Of a DNA stretch of 64,000 bases, positions 10,030-23,540 are shown piece by piece. Position 1 is the first letter of the stretch, and every line of letters begins with the position of its first letter. The stretch comes from Leptospira sanjuanensis (lineage in GTDB: Bacteria; Spirochaetota; Leptospiria; Leptospirales; Leptospiraceae): assembly GCF_022267375.1 (NCBI RefSeq), contig NZ_JAIZBH010000001.1, forward strand, positions 2,716,001 to 2,780,000, given 5' to 3'. The notes under the pieces are model-generated. The model did not search any database. It saw only the letters and a list, made by a program, of their open reading frames with translations, and was not told the origin of the DNA. Made by a program: the position numbers and the translations under genes.

Positions 10030-11133
10030 ATGATTCCCTTTCAACCCATTCTAAATTCGCTTAAAAGCTACGAAGCCGGTAAACCGATCGAACTCGTCGT
10101 ACGGGAATTCGGGATCGATCCGCACCAAGTCATCAAACTCGGTTCCAACGAAAACCCGTTCGGCTGCGCACAACCAGTCGTCGAAGCCGTTCAAAAGGCC
10201 GCTTCCACGATGTCGTATTATCCGGACGATTCTTACCTGGATCTGAAAACCGCGTTAGGCGAAAGATTCGGCGTGACCCCCGATCGGATCATTCCCGGCA
10301 ACGGAAGCGATCAGGTTTTGGATTTCGCTTGCCGTTGCGTCCTCGGACCGGGAGATCCGATTCTCATCAATCGAATCACGTTCGCGATGTATAAGATCTA
10401 CGCGCTTCAATGCGGCGCTAAAGTTCATTCCACGGAAACCGTTCCGCACGATCTAAACGCGTTTCTGGATCTCACGAAGTCCGTGAAACCGAAAATCGTC
10501 TTTTTATGCACTCCTTCCAATCCGGTCGGCGACGCGCTCGACAAATCGGACGTTTACGAATTTTTAAGAAGGATTCCCGAGGACACGTTAGTCGTCATTG
10601 ATGCCGCATATATGGAATTCGGAAACAAAAAGGATCCGAACAAGTTCATTCCAGCAAAAGAAGTCACCGATCTTTTTCCGAACGTATTTTATACGGGGAC
10701 ATTTTCCAAGGTTTACGGACTCGGAGGAATGCGGATCGGATACGGAATCGGAAACAAGGAATTGATCTCCAATCTGTATAAGATGCGTCCTCCGTTCAGC
10801 GTCGCCAATCTCTCCGCGCTCGCGGCCACGACCGCCCTGCAAAACGAATCGCACGTGGAATCCTATCTCGAAAACAATCTAAACGAGATGAAACGATACG
10901 AAGAGTTCGCAAAAGAACAGCGGATCGAATTTATGAATTCGTACGCGAACTTCATTACGCTTTTTGCAAGAAAGAACGGGAGATCTTCCACGGAAATCGC
11001 GCAATCCCTACTGCGTCAGGGAATCATTCTCCGCGATTTGAAAAGTTACGAATTGGGCGCGCTTCGAATCACGATCGGAAGACCGGACCAAAACGATCGG
11101 GTTCTCGACGCTTTGCGCAAAGAATTCGGATAA
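10030..11133 (+). CDS. hisC: Histidinol-phosphate aminotransferase
   Basis: The 367 residues are a fold-type I PLP aminotransferase of the HisC class. They convert imidazole-acetol phosphate and glutamate to histidinol phosphate in histidine biosynthesis. Visible features are the GSNENPFG motif near the N-terminus, [10 protein letters not shown], the TPSNPVGD loop, an Asp-Ala-Ala-Tyr PLP-ring motif, and the Schiff-base Lys in [16 protein letters not shown]. The frame stays open upstream to 9877, but the family N-terminus ([18 protein letters not shown]) begins at the ATG at 10030. The upstream extension would also overlap the small minus-strand gene. No other his gene is adjacent. HisC paralogues sometimes also act on aromatic substrates. 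Confidence 0.93.
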   Translation: MIPFQPILNSLKSYEAGKPIELVVREFGIDPHQVIKLGSNENPFGCAQPVVEAVQKAASTMSYYPDDSYLDLKTALGERFGVTPDRIIPGNGSDQVLDFACRCVLGPGDPILINRITFAMYKIYALQCGAKVHSTETVPHDLNAFLDLTKSVKPKIVFLCTPSNPVGDALDKSDVYEFLRRIPEDTLVVIDAAYMEFGNKKDPNKFIPAKEVTDLFPNVFYTGTFSKVYGLGGMRIGYGIGNKELISNLYKMRPPFSVANLSALAATTALQNESHVESYLENNLNEMKRYEEFAKEQRIEFMNSYANFITLFARKNGRSSTEIAQSLLRQGIILRDLKSYELGALRITIGRPDQNDRVLDALRKEFG

Positions 11134-11161
11134 ATTGCGGTTTTGTAATCAAATCGCAATT
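11133..11161 (+). terminator. Hairpin after hisC
   Basis: AATTGCG (11133-11139) pairs with CGCAATT (11155-11161), with partial pairing inside the loop. A pyrimidine-rich TCTTCCTTT follows but not a clean U-tract, so termination is likely but not certain. Confidence 0.4.
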
Positions 11162-11247
11162 CTTCCTTTAAAAAAAGATTTTAGATTTTGATCGAAACGC
11201 ACGAAACGTTTATTAAACCTCGCCGGTCTTACGGCCAAGGAGGAAAG

Positions 11248-11412
11248 ATGTTCCAATCCGAATTCAAACAAAAAAAGACGAAAGAAACGATTCAGTCGAT
11301 TCAACAGCGAAATTCCGAATCCAACCGGATTCAAACGGAAACGGGAAAAGGTTTTAAACTGGAAGCCGACACGAAACAAGTCAAGGCTCGTCCGGAACTT
11401 TACGACAAATAA
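11248..11412 (+). CDS. Small basic hypothetical protein (54 aa)
   Basis: A 54-residue hydrophilic protein rich in Lys, Gln and Glu (begins MFQSEFKQKKTKE). The ATG at 11248 is preceded by a full AAGGAGG Shine-Dalgarno at 11237-11243 with ideal spacing, one of the strongest in the window. I therefore prefer it to the longer in-frame TTG start at 11188. It looks disordered or helical, with no Cys, signal peptide or recognisable domain. It lies alone between hisC and the convergent rarA. Strong translation initiation argues for a real, possibly abundant, small protein; function unknown. Confidence 0.6.
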   Translation: MFQSEFKQKKTKETIQSIQQRNSESNRIQTETGKGFKLEADTKQVKARPELYDK

Positions 11413-11447
11413 TCAATTCGCCGCGCTCTTCGAACGATCGAAGTCAT

Positions 11448-12715
<1,268 letters not shown>

Positions 12716-12719
<4 letters not shown>

Positions 12720-12943
12720 GAAACTTCCAACTCGTTTTTGATTTTTCGAAGACAGGTTCGGATCGTCGCGTTGCAGACGTCGCAGGCGCTGTGACAACAA
12801 ACCAAGGATTGTTCCCGGATATTTCCCTGCAGAACGTTTTCGATCAGGGCTTGGATCCGAATCGGAAGATCGAACAGATCCAGATTCTCTCGGATGACTT
12901 CTTCTCTCGTTTTCGGAAATAGATTGGGTTGATTCGTTTCCAA
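12716..12943 (-). CDS. Small cysteine-containing hypothetical protein, coupled to rarA
   Basis: The 75 residues start at TTG 12943 and end in a TGA that overlaps the rarA start. The C-terminal half contains a cysteine group ([10 protein letters not shown], then TIRTC) that could bind a metal or form disulfides; the N-terminal half is amphipathic and helical. I do not recognise the family; a distant likeness to ComFB-type small Cys proteins is possible but weak. No in-frame ATG offers a better start. The overlap implies co-expression with rarA, so a role linked to DNA maintenance is a reasonable but untested guess. Confidence 0.55.
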
Positions 12944-13005
12944 GAGTTTAACCTTGAACCAAAAATTCTTTCATTCGATTGGACTGCGTTTGCAAGCCGA
13001 ACGGC

Positions 13006-13626
<621 letters not shown>

Positions 13627-15385
13627 CTCTGCTCAACTTTACTAAGGTGGGTCTTCCGTGCGGACAACGGGAAGGATTTTCGCAATAACTCAGTCTGTTT
13701 AAAATTTCGGCGAGGATCGGATCGGAAAGTTGATCCCCTTTTTTGATCGCGGAACGACAGGCAACACACTTCGCCATTAGATCGTATAACTCGGGTTCGG
13801 TGGATTCCTTTCCTTCGGTTCGGTTTAAAAAATCGAGAATGATTTCCTTTTCCTCTCCCGGTTCCATATAAGCCGGAATTTCCCGAAGAACCACGCTGTC
13901 CTCCCCGAGCGGATCGAGGTGAATTCCGACTTCTTCGTATTCCTTACGTCGGTTTAAAATTTCTTCCTGTTCCTGTTTGGAAACGTCGATTCGAATCGGC
14001 GTCAAAAGCGGCTGGATTCCGTAATTCTTCTTTTCTAGTTTTCGAAGAACTTCTTCGTATCGGATTCGTTCGTGCGCCGTATGTTGATCGATGATGTAAA
14101 AACCGTCTTCCGCTTCCGCGAGGATAAACGTTTCGAATAGAACTCCGAAGTGTTTTTTCGGAACAAAGGAAGAATGTTTCACCCGTTCGTCGGTAAGCGC
14201 CGAAAGAGAAGCTCCCGGTCCCATTCTTTCCAGATCGAAACCTTCCTGTCTGGGAATTTCGCTGAACAACTCTCGACTGAGCAGCGGACTCTCCTGCGCT
14301 CGGGAAGAAGAATGCGCCTGATACAAAGAACTCGTTTTAAACGCATCGGGTGTCGGTCTTAAAAGACGTTTTTTCAATTCTAAAAAACTGACCGGAGTGC
14401 TAGATCGCAATTCCTTTTGAATGAGAGTGAGAAAAAATCCGTTGAAACCTTCCTCGTCCAAAAAGCGGATTTCTTTTTTGGCCGGATGGACGTTAACGTC
14501 GACTCGGGAAGGATCGATATCGAAAAATAAAAAACAATACGGATGTCCGTTCGGAGGAAGCAGTTCGTCATACGCTTTTTTTAAAAGAACGGAGCTGTAC
14601 TTGATTTCGATCGGTCTTCCGTTGATGAAGATGAATTGTCCGGTCCGATTCGATTTATAAAAATCGGGATCGCTGATATAACCGTAGGCTTTGATTCCGC
14701 CCCGTTCCAAACTCACTTCCAAAAGATGATCCCGGAAATTCTCCCCGAACAGATCGATGATCCGATCCTTTTTATTTTCTCTGGAAGGAAGAACGAACAC
14801 TTCCTTTCCGTCTTGAAAAAGACGAAAGCGAACGTCTTCTCTCGCAAGCGCTTGCGTCGTTACGCGGTCGCGGATCTTTTTATCTTCGGAGCGGATCGAC
14901 TTTAGGAATTTTCTGCGGACGGGAGTGTTAAAGAAAAGTTCTTCCACGAGAATTTTCGTTCCCGTAAATCCGGGAATTTCTTCTCGATCGGAAATCGTTC
15001 CTCCGGTCGAACGGATCTTCCAAGCGGTTTTCTGATCCTTGGTCCCGCTTTCCAACGTTAGGCGGGACACCGACGCGATGGAAGCGAGCGCTTCGCCGCG
15101 GAATCCGTAACTCAAAACGGATTCAAGATCCTTATAATCTCGGATCTTACTCGTGGCATGTCGTTTTAACGCAGGTTCCAAATCTTCGGGAGCGATTCCC
15201 GAACCGTTATCGGTGATCCGCAACAAGGAGAGACCGCCGTCCTTGGATTCGATGTCCACTTGAGTCGCACCCGCGTCCATGGAATTTTCCATCAGCTCTT
15301 TCACGACGGAATGCGCGGATTCGATGACCTCGCCGGCGGCGATTTGATTGATGAGTTCCGGACTGAGTTCTTGGATTTTCCCCAT

Positions 15386-15878
15386 GGATGGTTCCAATGT
15401 CGGAACTCCGACCAAGACTGTCAATCGGGGAAATGGTCGAAAACCGGCGGAGTAGCGAATCTTTCCAAACTTCCTCCGAATCGGGAATCTTCGTAAACGG
15501 TAGAAGCTTACAATCGGAACGATTCTTTTTTTCAACGTTTTTATCCTGAATCCGCAAACCGTTTCCGGATTTCCCAAAAGAATGACAACGCGCTTGAACC
15601 TACGAACAAATGTCTGTCATATTATAAACGGAATATTAAATTTTACGAATACTCCATTCAAACGAAAAACAAACCGAAAACGTTTCACTACAATCCGCGG
15701 ATGTTTCATTCACATGGAAGCCTGTTTCATAAAATTATTTCCAAATGCTGAAAATTATTAAGCGAAGTCCGGTTTCTAGATTCGGATTCGTTTGCGGCTC
15801 TGTTTCGTTCCCGTGAAAAATAAAAAGATTAGAGTAAGATAGGCCGAAGACGAACCGACTACAAACAAAGGACATACA
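15386..15878. other. Intergenic region mutL / DUF1554 lipoprotein
   Basis: This 493-bp divergent spacer holds no convincing gene. It is AT-rich around 15600-15770. It must contain the mutL promoter (-) and that of the lipoprotein (+). A GGA-type ribosome site (AAAGGAC) lies just before the ATG at 15879. I see no repeat or RNA structure that I can support. Confidence 0.6.
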
Positions 15879-16562
15879 ATGTTTAAAAAGATTTTTCTTA
15901 CTCTGCTGACGGGAACGATCGCAGCGACTCTTTGCTCCTGCGAAGACAAAAAGAAAGACGACACAAGTCTTCTTTTTCTTCTTCTCGGATCCGCAAGCGG
16001 CGCGATAGGAACGGCGCCCTCCTGCAAAGACGCTTCGTTTTGCAGGACGTTTATTGCGACAAACAACGGCGCCGGTTACAACGGAAACTTAGGCGGAATC
16101 GCGGGAGCCGACGCAAAATGTATGGCCGCAAGACCAAGCGGTTTAAACGGAACGTATAAAGCGTTGCTCGTTTCTTTTAACGTCCGCGAAGTCGTTTTTG
16201 CCGGAGACGGAAGTCCGGGTCTGATCGATTGGGTCTTGTATCCGAATAAACAATATCGAAGAAGCGACGGAACCACCGTTACGTTTACGACCAACGCAAA
16301 CTCGACCGTCACCGCAAACCTTGCAAACGGAATCGATGCGGGAGCGCAGAAGTTCTTTTGGAACGGTTTCAACGGAGGTCCGGGAACCTTTCCTTGGGAA
16401 GTTGCATCCGATTGCAACGCGTGGGCTTCCAACGACGGAAACAATGCAGGGCAAGCCGGAAACACGACTTCGACCAATCCGAACGATGTTCCCGGAGGAG
16501 CGTTTACGGTAGATACGTGGAACTGTAACGCAAACTTAAATCTTCTCTGCGTCGAACAGTAA
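15879..16562 (+). CDS. DUF1554 Leptospira lipoprotein
   Basis: The 227 residues start with a lipoprotein signal peptide ([19 protein letters not shown], lipidated C21), then a short charged linker. Next is a secreted domain starting at [21 protein letters not shown], with the pattern [21 protein letters not shown], and a C-terminal [14 protein letters not shown]. This fits the DUF1554 family, abundant in Leptospira and distantly C-lectin/endostatin-like, whose paired Cys probably form disulfides. Expected location is the outer or inner membrane, exposed outside the cytoplasm. Biochemical role unknown. A hairpin follows the stop. It stands alone, not in an operon. Confidence 0.85.
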   Translation: MFKKIFLTLLTGTIAATLCSCEDKKKDDTSLLFLLLGSASGAIGTAPSCKDASFCRTFIATNNGAGYNGNLGGIAGADAKCMAARPSGLNGTYKALLVSFNVREVVFAGDGSPGLIDWVLYPNKQYRRSDGTTVTFTTNANSTVTANLANGIDAGAQKFFWNGFNGGPGTFPWEVASDCNAWASNDGNNAGQAGNTTSTNPNDVPGGAFTVDTWNCNANLNLLCVEQ

Positions 16563-16569
16563 GTAAAAT

Positions 16570-16600
16570 GGAGAATGGCGAGCCTAGGCCGCCATTTTCC
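16570..16600 (+). terminator. Hairpin after the DUF1554 gene
   Basis: An 11-bp stem (16570-16580 with 16590-16600, one G-T pair) closes a 9-nt loop 7 bp after the stop. No U-tract follows, so it may protect the mRNA 3' end rather than terminate. Confidence 0.5.
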
Positions 16601-16645
16601 ACTCCGAATCAACCCGTTTCTAAGAGCGAGTCTAAAGACCTTAGA

Positions 16646-16725
16646 TGTGGGAACTCTTACAAAAAGAAATAGAAGCGAATCTATGAAATTCTGTGCCAGA
16701 AACGCAATGTGTGGGAACTCTCACA
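16646..16725. repeat. Two copies of a 16-nt TGTnGGAACTnCnACA motif
   Basis: Copies at 16646-16661 and 16710-16725 differ by one base. The same pattern occurs in copy A (3201-3216, minus) and copy B (24335-24350, first base C) of the GC-rich repeat. All four lie between genes. Confidence 0.6.
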
Positions 16726-17190
16726 AATGTTAGGAACTTGACAGCCGTTTCTTTTAGAGTTATGAGTCGCGCTCTAAATCCAACCAGTTCCTAGCATCCT
16801 AAATCTTCAGAATGTGAGATCAAAGCGGAAACCGACTTCGTTCCTTTCTTGTTTACTTGGAATCGCATTCGTTAAAAATAAATCATCCTATAAATTAACA
16901 GTCATATTTAAAATTTAGATTATTCAAAATAAAAATCAAAAGCATTTTTGTCAAAACCTCCGTATCCAGAATCGCCTAACAAAGAAATTCGACGCAAAGA
17001 CCGCGACTTTAAAAAAAAGGAGCCGGTTTCGAACGCTTCTAAATGGAAGCAAAAAAAAGGGTGAAAAACACATAGTAATTTATGAAAAAAGCCGCGCTCG
17101 AAACGTTGTAAAAGTGAGAGCACAAAAAGGATTACATTTTTTGAATATGTTTCCGATAATAAATGGGATGCGATTCAAGGAAGGCCAAGG

Positions 17191-18141
17191 ATGAATTTCG
17201 AAAAAGAATACGATCTGGAAAAACTTGTAAACAATTGTCTGGATTTGCTGTCGATTCAGCGTTTGGACGGCACCGTTTTGCAAGTAAATCCTTCGTTCGA
17301 GCGCGTTCTCGGATGGACGGAAGAGGAACTCGTCGGCAGACAACCGTTTCATCTTCTTCACCCGGACGACGAAGAAGCTACCTTTCAGGAATTCGAAAAA
17401 TTAAATCAGGGACTTCCCACTCTTTCTTTTCAAAACCGATTCCGTTGCAGGGATGGAAACTATAAATTCTTCGCCTGGACCGCATTTCCCGATCTAAAGG
17501 CGGGTTTAATCTATGTGACGGGACGGGATATTTCCGAACTCGTCGAAACAAATCAAAAGGTCAATCAACTCGCTGCGGATCTCAAGGAAGCGAACGACCA
17601 ATTGTTCGAACAGGCTTCCAGCGACCCATTGACAAAACTTAAAAATAGAAGAGCGTTCAACGAGGAAATGAACTGCATCGTTCATCAATCTCTCACCAAA
17701 GGACATTCCCTTTCGCTTCTGATGATCGATGTGGATTACTTTAAGGACTACAACGATCAATTCGGGCATCTCGCGGGAGATCAGGTTTTGATCGACCTTT
17801 CTTCACTGTTGACCCAAACGCTCCGCCAACACGACGTGATCGCAAGATACGGAGGGGAGGAATTCATCGTCGCCATGCCCGATACTTCCGAAACGGCCGC
17901 GAGCCAAATCGCGGAACGGCTTCTTCAAATCATCCGTGAATTCCCCTGGAAAAAAAGATCCGTAACGATCAGCATCGGAGTTTCCACCCTCTCCGGAAAT
18001 CAAAAATCCCGGATCGAAAACAACGTTCATCTTATGAATCTGATAGAATCCGCCGACCGGGCCTTGTATCATTCTAAGATGTGCGGAAGAGATCGGACGA
18101 CTCACAGTTCTCGAATCGCATCCGAAAGCCAATCCTTGTAA
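17191..18141 (+). CDS. PAS-GGDEF diguanylate cyclase, tandem copy 1
   Basis: The 316 residues start with a PAS domain (about 10-125; SIQRLDGTVLQVNPSFERVLGW and a GRDISE C-cap), then a short coiled linker, then a GGDEF domain starting DPLTKLKNRRAF. The active-site signature is GGEEF at 221-225, and the I-site RQHD is at 212-215, exactly five residues upstream. It is therefore predicted to make c-di-GMP from two GTP and to be product-inhibited. There is no membrane segment, so it is a cytosolic sensor. The first of three head-to-tail paralogues; 96 bp separate it from the next. Confidence 0.93.
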   Translation: MNFEKEYDLEKLVNNCLDLLSIQRLDGTVLQVNPSFERVLGWTEEELVGRQPFHLLHPDDEEATFQEFEKLNQGLPTLSFQNRFRCRDGNYKFFAWTAFPDLKAGLIYVTGRDISELVETNQKVNQLAADLKEANDQLFEQASSDPLTKLKNRRAFNEEMNCIVHQSLTKGHSLSLLMIDVDYFKDYNDQFGHLAGDQVLIDLSSLLTQTLRQHDVIARYGGEEFIVAMPDTSETAASQIAERLLQIIREFPWKKRSVTISIGVSTLSGNQKSRIENNVHLMNLIESADRALYHSKMCGRDRTTHSSRIASESQSL

Positions 18142-18237
18142 TCGAAAAGATCCAGTTCTTCCTCCATCGAAAAGAACCGGCTTCCATACAAAGGATTTCG
18201 CTTAACAATTTGGAAAAATCTTTTCAGGAAGGTGCGT

Positions 18238-19167
18238 ATGGGTTATAAAAAGGAATACAATCTAGAAAAATTCTACCAGTATTCCCTGGATTTATTTTCG
18301 ATCCAAAGACTGGACGGAACGGTCATCTCGGTGAATCCTTCGTTCCACAGAATCCTAGGATGGACCGAAGAGGAACTTCTCGGAAAAACTCCCTTTCATC
18401 TGCTGCATCCGGACGATCAGGACATGATTAAAATGGAATTCGAAAAATTGGACGGAGGCATTCCTAGAACTTCCATCCAAAATCGGGTTCGCTGCACCGA
18501 TGGGAGTTATAAACATTTTGCATGGACCGGATATCCGGATCTAGAAGCGGGATTGGTCTATGTTACCGGAAGAGACATCACCGAAACGATCGAGTCGAAT
18601 CAAAAGATCAGTCAACTCGCATCGGAACTGAAGGAAGCCAATGATCGATTGTTTGAGCAGGCCACGACCGATCCTTTGACAAAATTGAAAAATCGAAGAG
18701 CCTTTACGGAAGAACTTCAATATCTGATGCATCACGCTCAAAATCACAAAAGTCATCTTTCTTTGCTCATGATCGACGTGGACCATTTCAAAGAATACAA
18801 CGACAAATTCGGTCATCCGGCGGGCGATGCGATATTAGTAAATCTCGCCAAGTTACTCACCGAAACTCTTCCAAAAAACGCAACGCTGGCCCGATACGGA
18901 GGAGAAGAATTCATCGTAGCTCTACCCGACACGTCGCGAACGCGCGCGATCGAAGTGGCCGAAAAATTGACCTCCACAATCAGAAAATTCGATTGGGAAA
19001 ATAGGAGTATAACGATCAGCATCGGCGCTGCAACAACCGGACCGATGTTAAACGAAGTCAACCATGCGTTCGACGCGAAAGAACTTTTAGAAAATGCAGA
19101 CAAAGCCCTTTACGTCTCGAAAGCAACCGGAAGAAATCGGGCGACTCATAGCCACTCGGAAGCATAA
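18238..19167 (+). CDS. PAS-GGDEF diguanylate cyclase, tandem copy 2 (no I-site)
   Basis: The 309 residues have the same architecture and length as copy 1: PAS at about 10-125 and GGDEF with GGEEF at 221-225. The residues at the I-site position (212-215) are PKNA instead of RxxD, so allosteric product inhibition should be lost. The start is ATG 18238, preceded by AGGAAGG at 18226-18232; the GTG two codons upstream is less likely because copies 1 and 3 align at this ATG. Substrate-binding residues (DVDHFKEYND, GHPAGD) are intact, so it should be an active, unbraked cyclase. The PAS ligand is unknown. Confidence 0.92.
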   Translation: MGYKKEYNLEKFYQYSLDLFSIQRLDGTVISVNPSFHRILGWTEEELLGKTPFHLLHPDDQDMIKMEFEKLDGGIPRTSIQNRVRCTDGSYKHFAWTGYPDLEAGLVYVTGRDITETIESNQKISQLASELKEANDRLFEQATTDPLTKLKNRRAFTEELQYLMHHAQNHKSHLSLLMIDVDHFKEYNDKFGHPAGDAILVNLAKLLTETLPKNATLARYGGEEFIVALPDTSRTRAIEVAEKLTSTIRKFDWENRSITISIGAATTGPMLNEVNHAFDAKELLENADKALYVSKATGRNRATHSHSEA

Positions 19168-19236
19168 AGACAGTGCATCAAAGGATAAATTTTTCAAAAT
19201 TCAGCCCAAGAGGAACAAGAATCCCCGATCAGCATT

Positions 19237-19258
19237 ATTCGTTTTTATAAAAACGAAT
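19237..19258. promoter_or_regulatory. Perfect 22-bp palindrome between GGDEF copies 2 and 3
   Basis: ATTCGTTTTTATAAAAACGAAT is its own reverse complement over all 22 bases. It lies 70 bp after the stop of copy 2 and about 145 bp before the start of copy 3. It could be a dimeric-regulator operator or an AT-rich terminator hairpin. Confidence 0.5.
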
Positions 19259-19402
19259 GGATATTGAATAATATTCTATAAATCGAATGTATTCTTTGAT
19301 CTCCGAATAAACTCGATTCCGTTTTTTTCTTTAATATTCTTATTTCTGCCAGTAAAATACCGATCATTAAACGAATTGGGTTTCGAGAAAAAAGATAACG
19401 AT

Positions 19403-20338
19403 ATGTATAACGGAATCAAATACGACATCGAAAAGTTTTTCGATTATTCTCTCGATATGCTTTGCATCGCTAAAATCGACGGATACATTTTCAAGATCAA
19501 TCCTTCCTTTCAAAAAGCGTTCGGTTGGGCGACCGAGGAATTGCTGGCGTTTAATTCTTATTCTTACCTGCATCCGGAGGACGTGGAACCGACTTACAAG
19601 GTAATCGAGGAACTCATACAAGGAATTCCGATTTTATCGTTTCAAAACCGATATCGTTGCTCCGACGGAAACTATAAGAATTTTTCCTGGACCGCGTTCC
19701 CGGATCGATCCGCCGGTTTGATTTATGCGATCGGAAGAGACATCACCGAAATCGTGGAGTCGAATCGAAAGCTCAATCAGCTCGCGGCCGAATTGAAGAA
19801 CGCAAACGATCGATTGTTCGAACAAGCCTCCACCGACCCCCTTACGAAATTAAAAAACAGAAGAACCTTCAACGAAGAGTTGCAATTCTTAATCGAAGCC
19901 GCTCGTAGAAAGAAGGGATTTCTTTCCTTAATCATGATCGACGTCGATCATTTCAAAGAATACAACGACCGCTTCGGTCATCCAGCGGGAGATAGGGTTC
20001 TCGTAGGATTGGCCCGTGTTCTTACCGAAACGCTGCGGGTAAGCGACCTTTTAGCCCGATTCGGGGGAGAAGAATTCGTAATCGCCTTGCCCGATATGCC
20101 CGAACCAAAGGCGATCGAAGTGGCGGAACGATTGGTGACGATGGTTCGAAAACAATCCTGGGAAAACACTCCGATCACGATCAGCGCGGGGATCTCGACC
20201 CTCGATTTCGGAAAACAGACGGATCAATCCCCGTACGCCGATTGTGCGTCGGAAATCATCGAAGAAGCGGATCAGGCCTTATATCGCTCGAAAGCGAACG
20301 GAAGAAATTGTCACACGCATAGTTCCAAAACATTCTAA
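19403..20338 (+). CDS. PAS-GGDEF diguanylate cyclase, tandem copy 3
   Basis: The 311 residues from ATG 19403 (MYNGIKYDIEKF, which aligns with the N-termini of copies 1 and 2; an in-frame TTG at 19376 would add nine residues). PAS (about 8-120) is followed by GGDEF with GGEEF at 221-225 and an intact I-site RVSD at 212-215. Predicted active, product-inhibited, cytosolic. It is the most diverged PAS of the three (LCIAKIDGYIFKINPSF). Unlike copy 2 it is preceded by a long spacer (235 bp) with a perfect palindrome, so it may be transcribed on its own. Confidence 0.92.
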   Translation: MYNGIKYDIEKFFDYSLDMLCIAKIDGYIFKINPSFQKAFGWATEELLAFNSYSYLHPEDVEPTYKVIEELIQGIPILSFQNRYRCSDGNYKNFSWTAFPDRSAGLIYAIGRDITEIVESNRKLNQLAAELKNANDRLFEQASTDPLTKLKNRRTFNEELQFLIEAARRKKGFLSLIMIDVDHFKEYNDRFGHPAGDRVLVGLARVLTETLRVSDLLARFGGEEFVIALPDMPEPKAIEVAERLVTMVRKQSWENTPITISAGISTLDFGKQTDQSPYADCASEIIEEADQALYRSKANGRNCHTHSSKTF

Positions 20339-20398
20339 ATTTTAAATATTCAAAAATCCGAATCAGTCCAATCTCTAAATTGAAACGCGATCGAAATC

Positions 20399-21655
20399 CT
20401 AACCTTCTTTCCCTTGCGTTTTGATGAACGGCTCTTTCGGAGATAGAAAATATCCGCTTAAACTCGCGATCAAAACCGGAGTAAAACTGTAAAGTCCGGT
20501 CAGTTCGGACAACAAAATCGTGGTCGAAATCGGCGTTTTGGTTACGGAAGAATTTACGGCCGCCATCAGACAGATCATTAGAAAGGATTCGTTTTCGCTC
20601 GGAAGAATTCCGAACAAAAGTTTTCCGGCGCAGGCTCCGAGAAAAAACAGAGGAATGATGATTCCCCCTCTCCATCCGGTGGAAACGGTAGTCGTAATCG
20701 CGAACGTCTTCCAGAAAATCAGCGCGACCAAAAAGAGGAGAGTGAATTTTCCTTCCACAATCTGATTGAGCTGATCGTGGCCGAAAAATCGGGTCAACGG
20801 AATCTGCCAAGCGATCAAACCCAATACGAGACCGCCCAACAAGGTTTTCCAATAGATCGGTCCGGGAATTTTAGAATACGCCCAACGGTTTGCGACGAAC
20901 AATCCGTGAAACATCCAGCCCAAGGCCGCGCCGATCCCCCCCAGCAAAAGTGCATATAAGAAATCTTGAATGTCTCCGGGAACGTATTGCGGAAACTGCC
21001 AGGTAGGCTGCAAACCTGCGTGCGTCATCCAAAGAAATACGAAAAACGCCGAGGTGCTGGATAAGAACGCGGGAAGAAGAGCCTTATAGTATTCGACTAC
21101 GTGTCTGTGTTGCAGAATCTCAAGCGCAAATAACGCGCCCCCGAGAGGGGAACCGAAAAGGGAGGTAAAACCGGCGGCCATTCCGGCTATCGTCATGGAT
21201 CTGTATTCTTCTCCCGTGAGTCTAAGTTTTTCCGCGAACCAATTTCCGAATGAACCGGTGATTTGTACGAGAGGCGCCTCCGGTCCCGCGCTTCCCCCCG
21301 CCGAGATGCTCAACAAAGAGGAAAGAGCCATGGAAGGATTTTGACTCGCTTCGAGTTTTCCGCCGCGAAACCGTATATTATCGATTACTAATGAGATTTC
21401 TCCGGGTTCTCCCAAAAGATGAATGATGAGTCCGACGAGCAAACCGCAGACGGCCATAAACGGAACCGTATAAACGCCGGAAACCGCGGACGCGAAACGG
21501 ATGAGATATTCCAAGAGCATCCAAAACGCGGCTGAAAAAAGTCCGCCCGCAACTCCGAGGATCAGATAAAAAAACGTGAGCCTCGAAAGCATAAAGGGAT
21601 TCTTTTTGGAAAGAACCAAAACCCTGGATCGAAGAAGTTCCGCGATCGTGATCAT
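20399..21655 (-). CDS. Atypical ClC-family chloride transporter/channel
   Basis: 418 residues from ATG 21655; the open frame to 21709 would overlap purM. About ten membrane helices are visible. ClC signatures: GSAGPEAPLVQITG (position of GREGP), GSPLGGALFALEI, and GWRGGIIIPLFFLGACAG (position of GxFxP). The gating glutamate of GREGP is replaced by Ala, and the GSGIP selectivity segment is replaced by GEPGEIS. It is therefore unlikely to be a standard Cl-/H+ exchanger; a passive channel or another anion specificity is possible (inference). It follows purM by 10 bp and is probably co-transcribed with it. Confidence 0.85.
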   Translation of the reverse strand: MITIAELLRSRVLVLSKKNPFMLSRLTFFYLILGVAGGLFSAAFWMLLEYLIRFASAVSGVYTVPFMAVCGLLVGLIIHLLGEPGEISLVIDNIRFRGGKLEASQNPSMALSSLLSISAGGSAGPEAPLVQITGSFGNWFAEKLRLTGEEYRSMTIAGMAAGFTSLFGSPLGGALFALEILQHRHVVEYYKALLPAFLSSTSAFFVFLWMTHAGLQPTWQFPQYVPGDIQDFLYALLLGGIGAALGWMFHGLFVANRWAYSKIPGPIYWKTLLGGLVLGLIAWQIPLTRFFGHDQLNQIVEGKFTLLFLVALIFWKTFAITTTVSTGWRGGIIIPLFFLGACAGKLLFGILPSENESFLMICLMAAVNSSVTKTPISTTILLSELTGLYSFTPVLIASLSGYFLSPKEPFIKTQGKEG

Positions 21656-21665
21656 AGATGTGCTG

Positions 21666-22700
<1,035 letters not shown>

Positions 22701-22756
22701 TCCCAAAGTCCCGACTCTTTTTTAGGAATAGCTTGAGAAATAGGAGATCCCTGCAC

Positions 22757-23420
<664 letters not shown>

Positions 23421-23540
23421 AGTTACTCCGAGATGAATCCTCTATGGAGGAGTTTTCGTATTATACTCTAGTTCGAAAAAAACGGATCGAATTTTTAGAG
23501 GAAAGTTAGGAAATTTATTTCAAAAAAAGAAAAACGGTTT

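Larger units (their letters stand above)
16563..17190. other. Intergenic region upstream of the PAS-GGDEF cluster
   Basis: This 628-bp spacer carries the hairpin above, then two near-identical 16-nt semi-palindromes: TGTGGGAACTCTTACA (16646-16661) and TGTGGGAACTCTCACA (16710-16725). After about 16800 it becomes AT-rich and carries the promoter for the first diguanylate cyclase. No gene is supported. Confidence 0.6.

Noticed and set aside
15386..15577. 64-residue N-terminal extension of mutL
   Set aside because: Arg/Phe-rich and unlike MutL; the family N-terminus starts at 15385.
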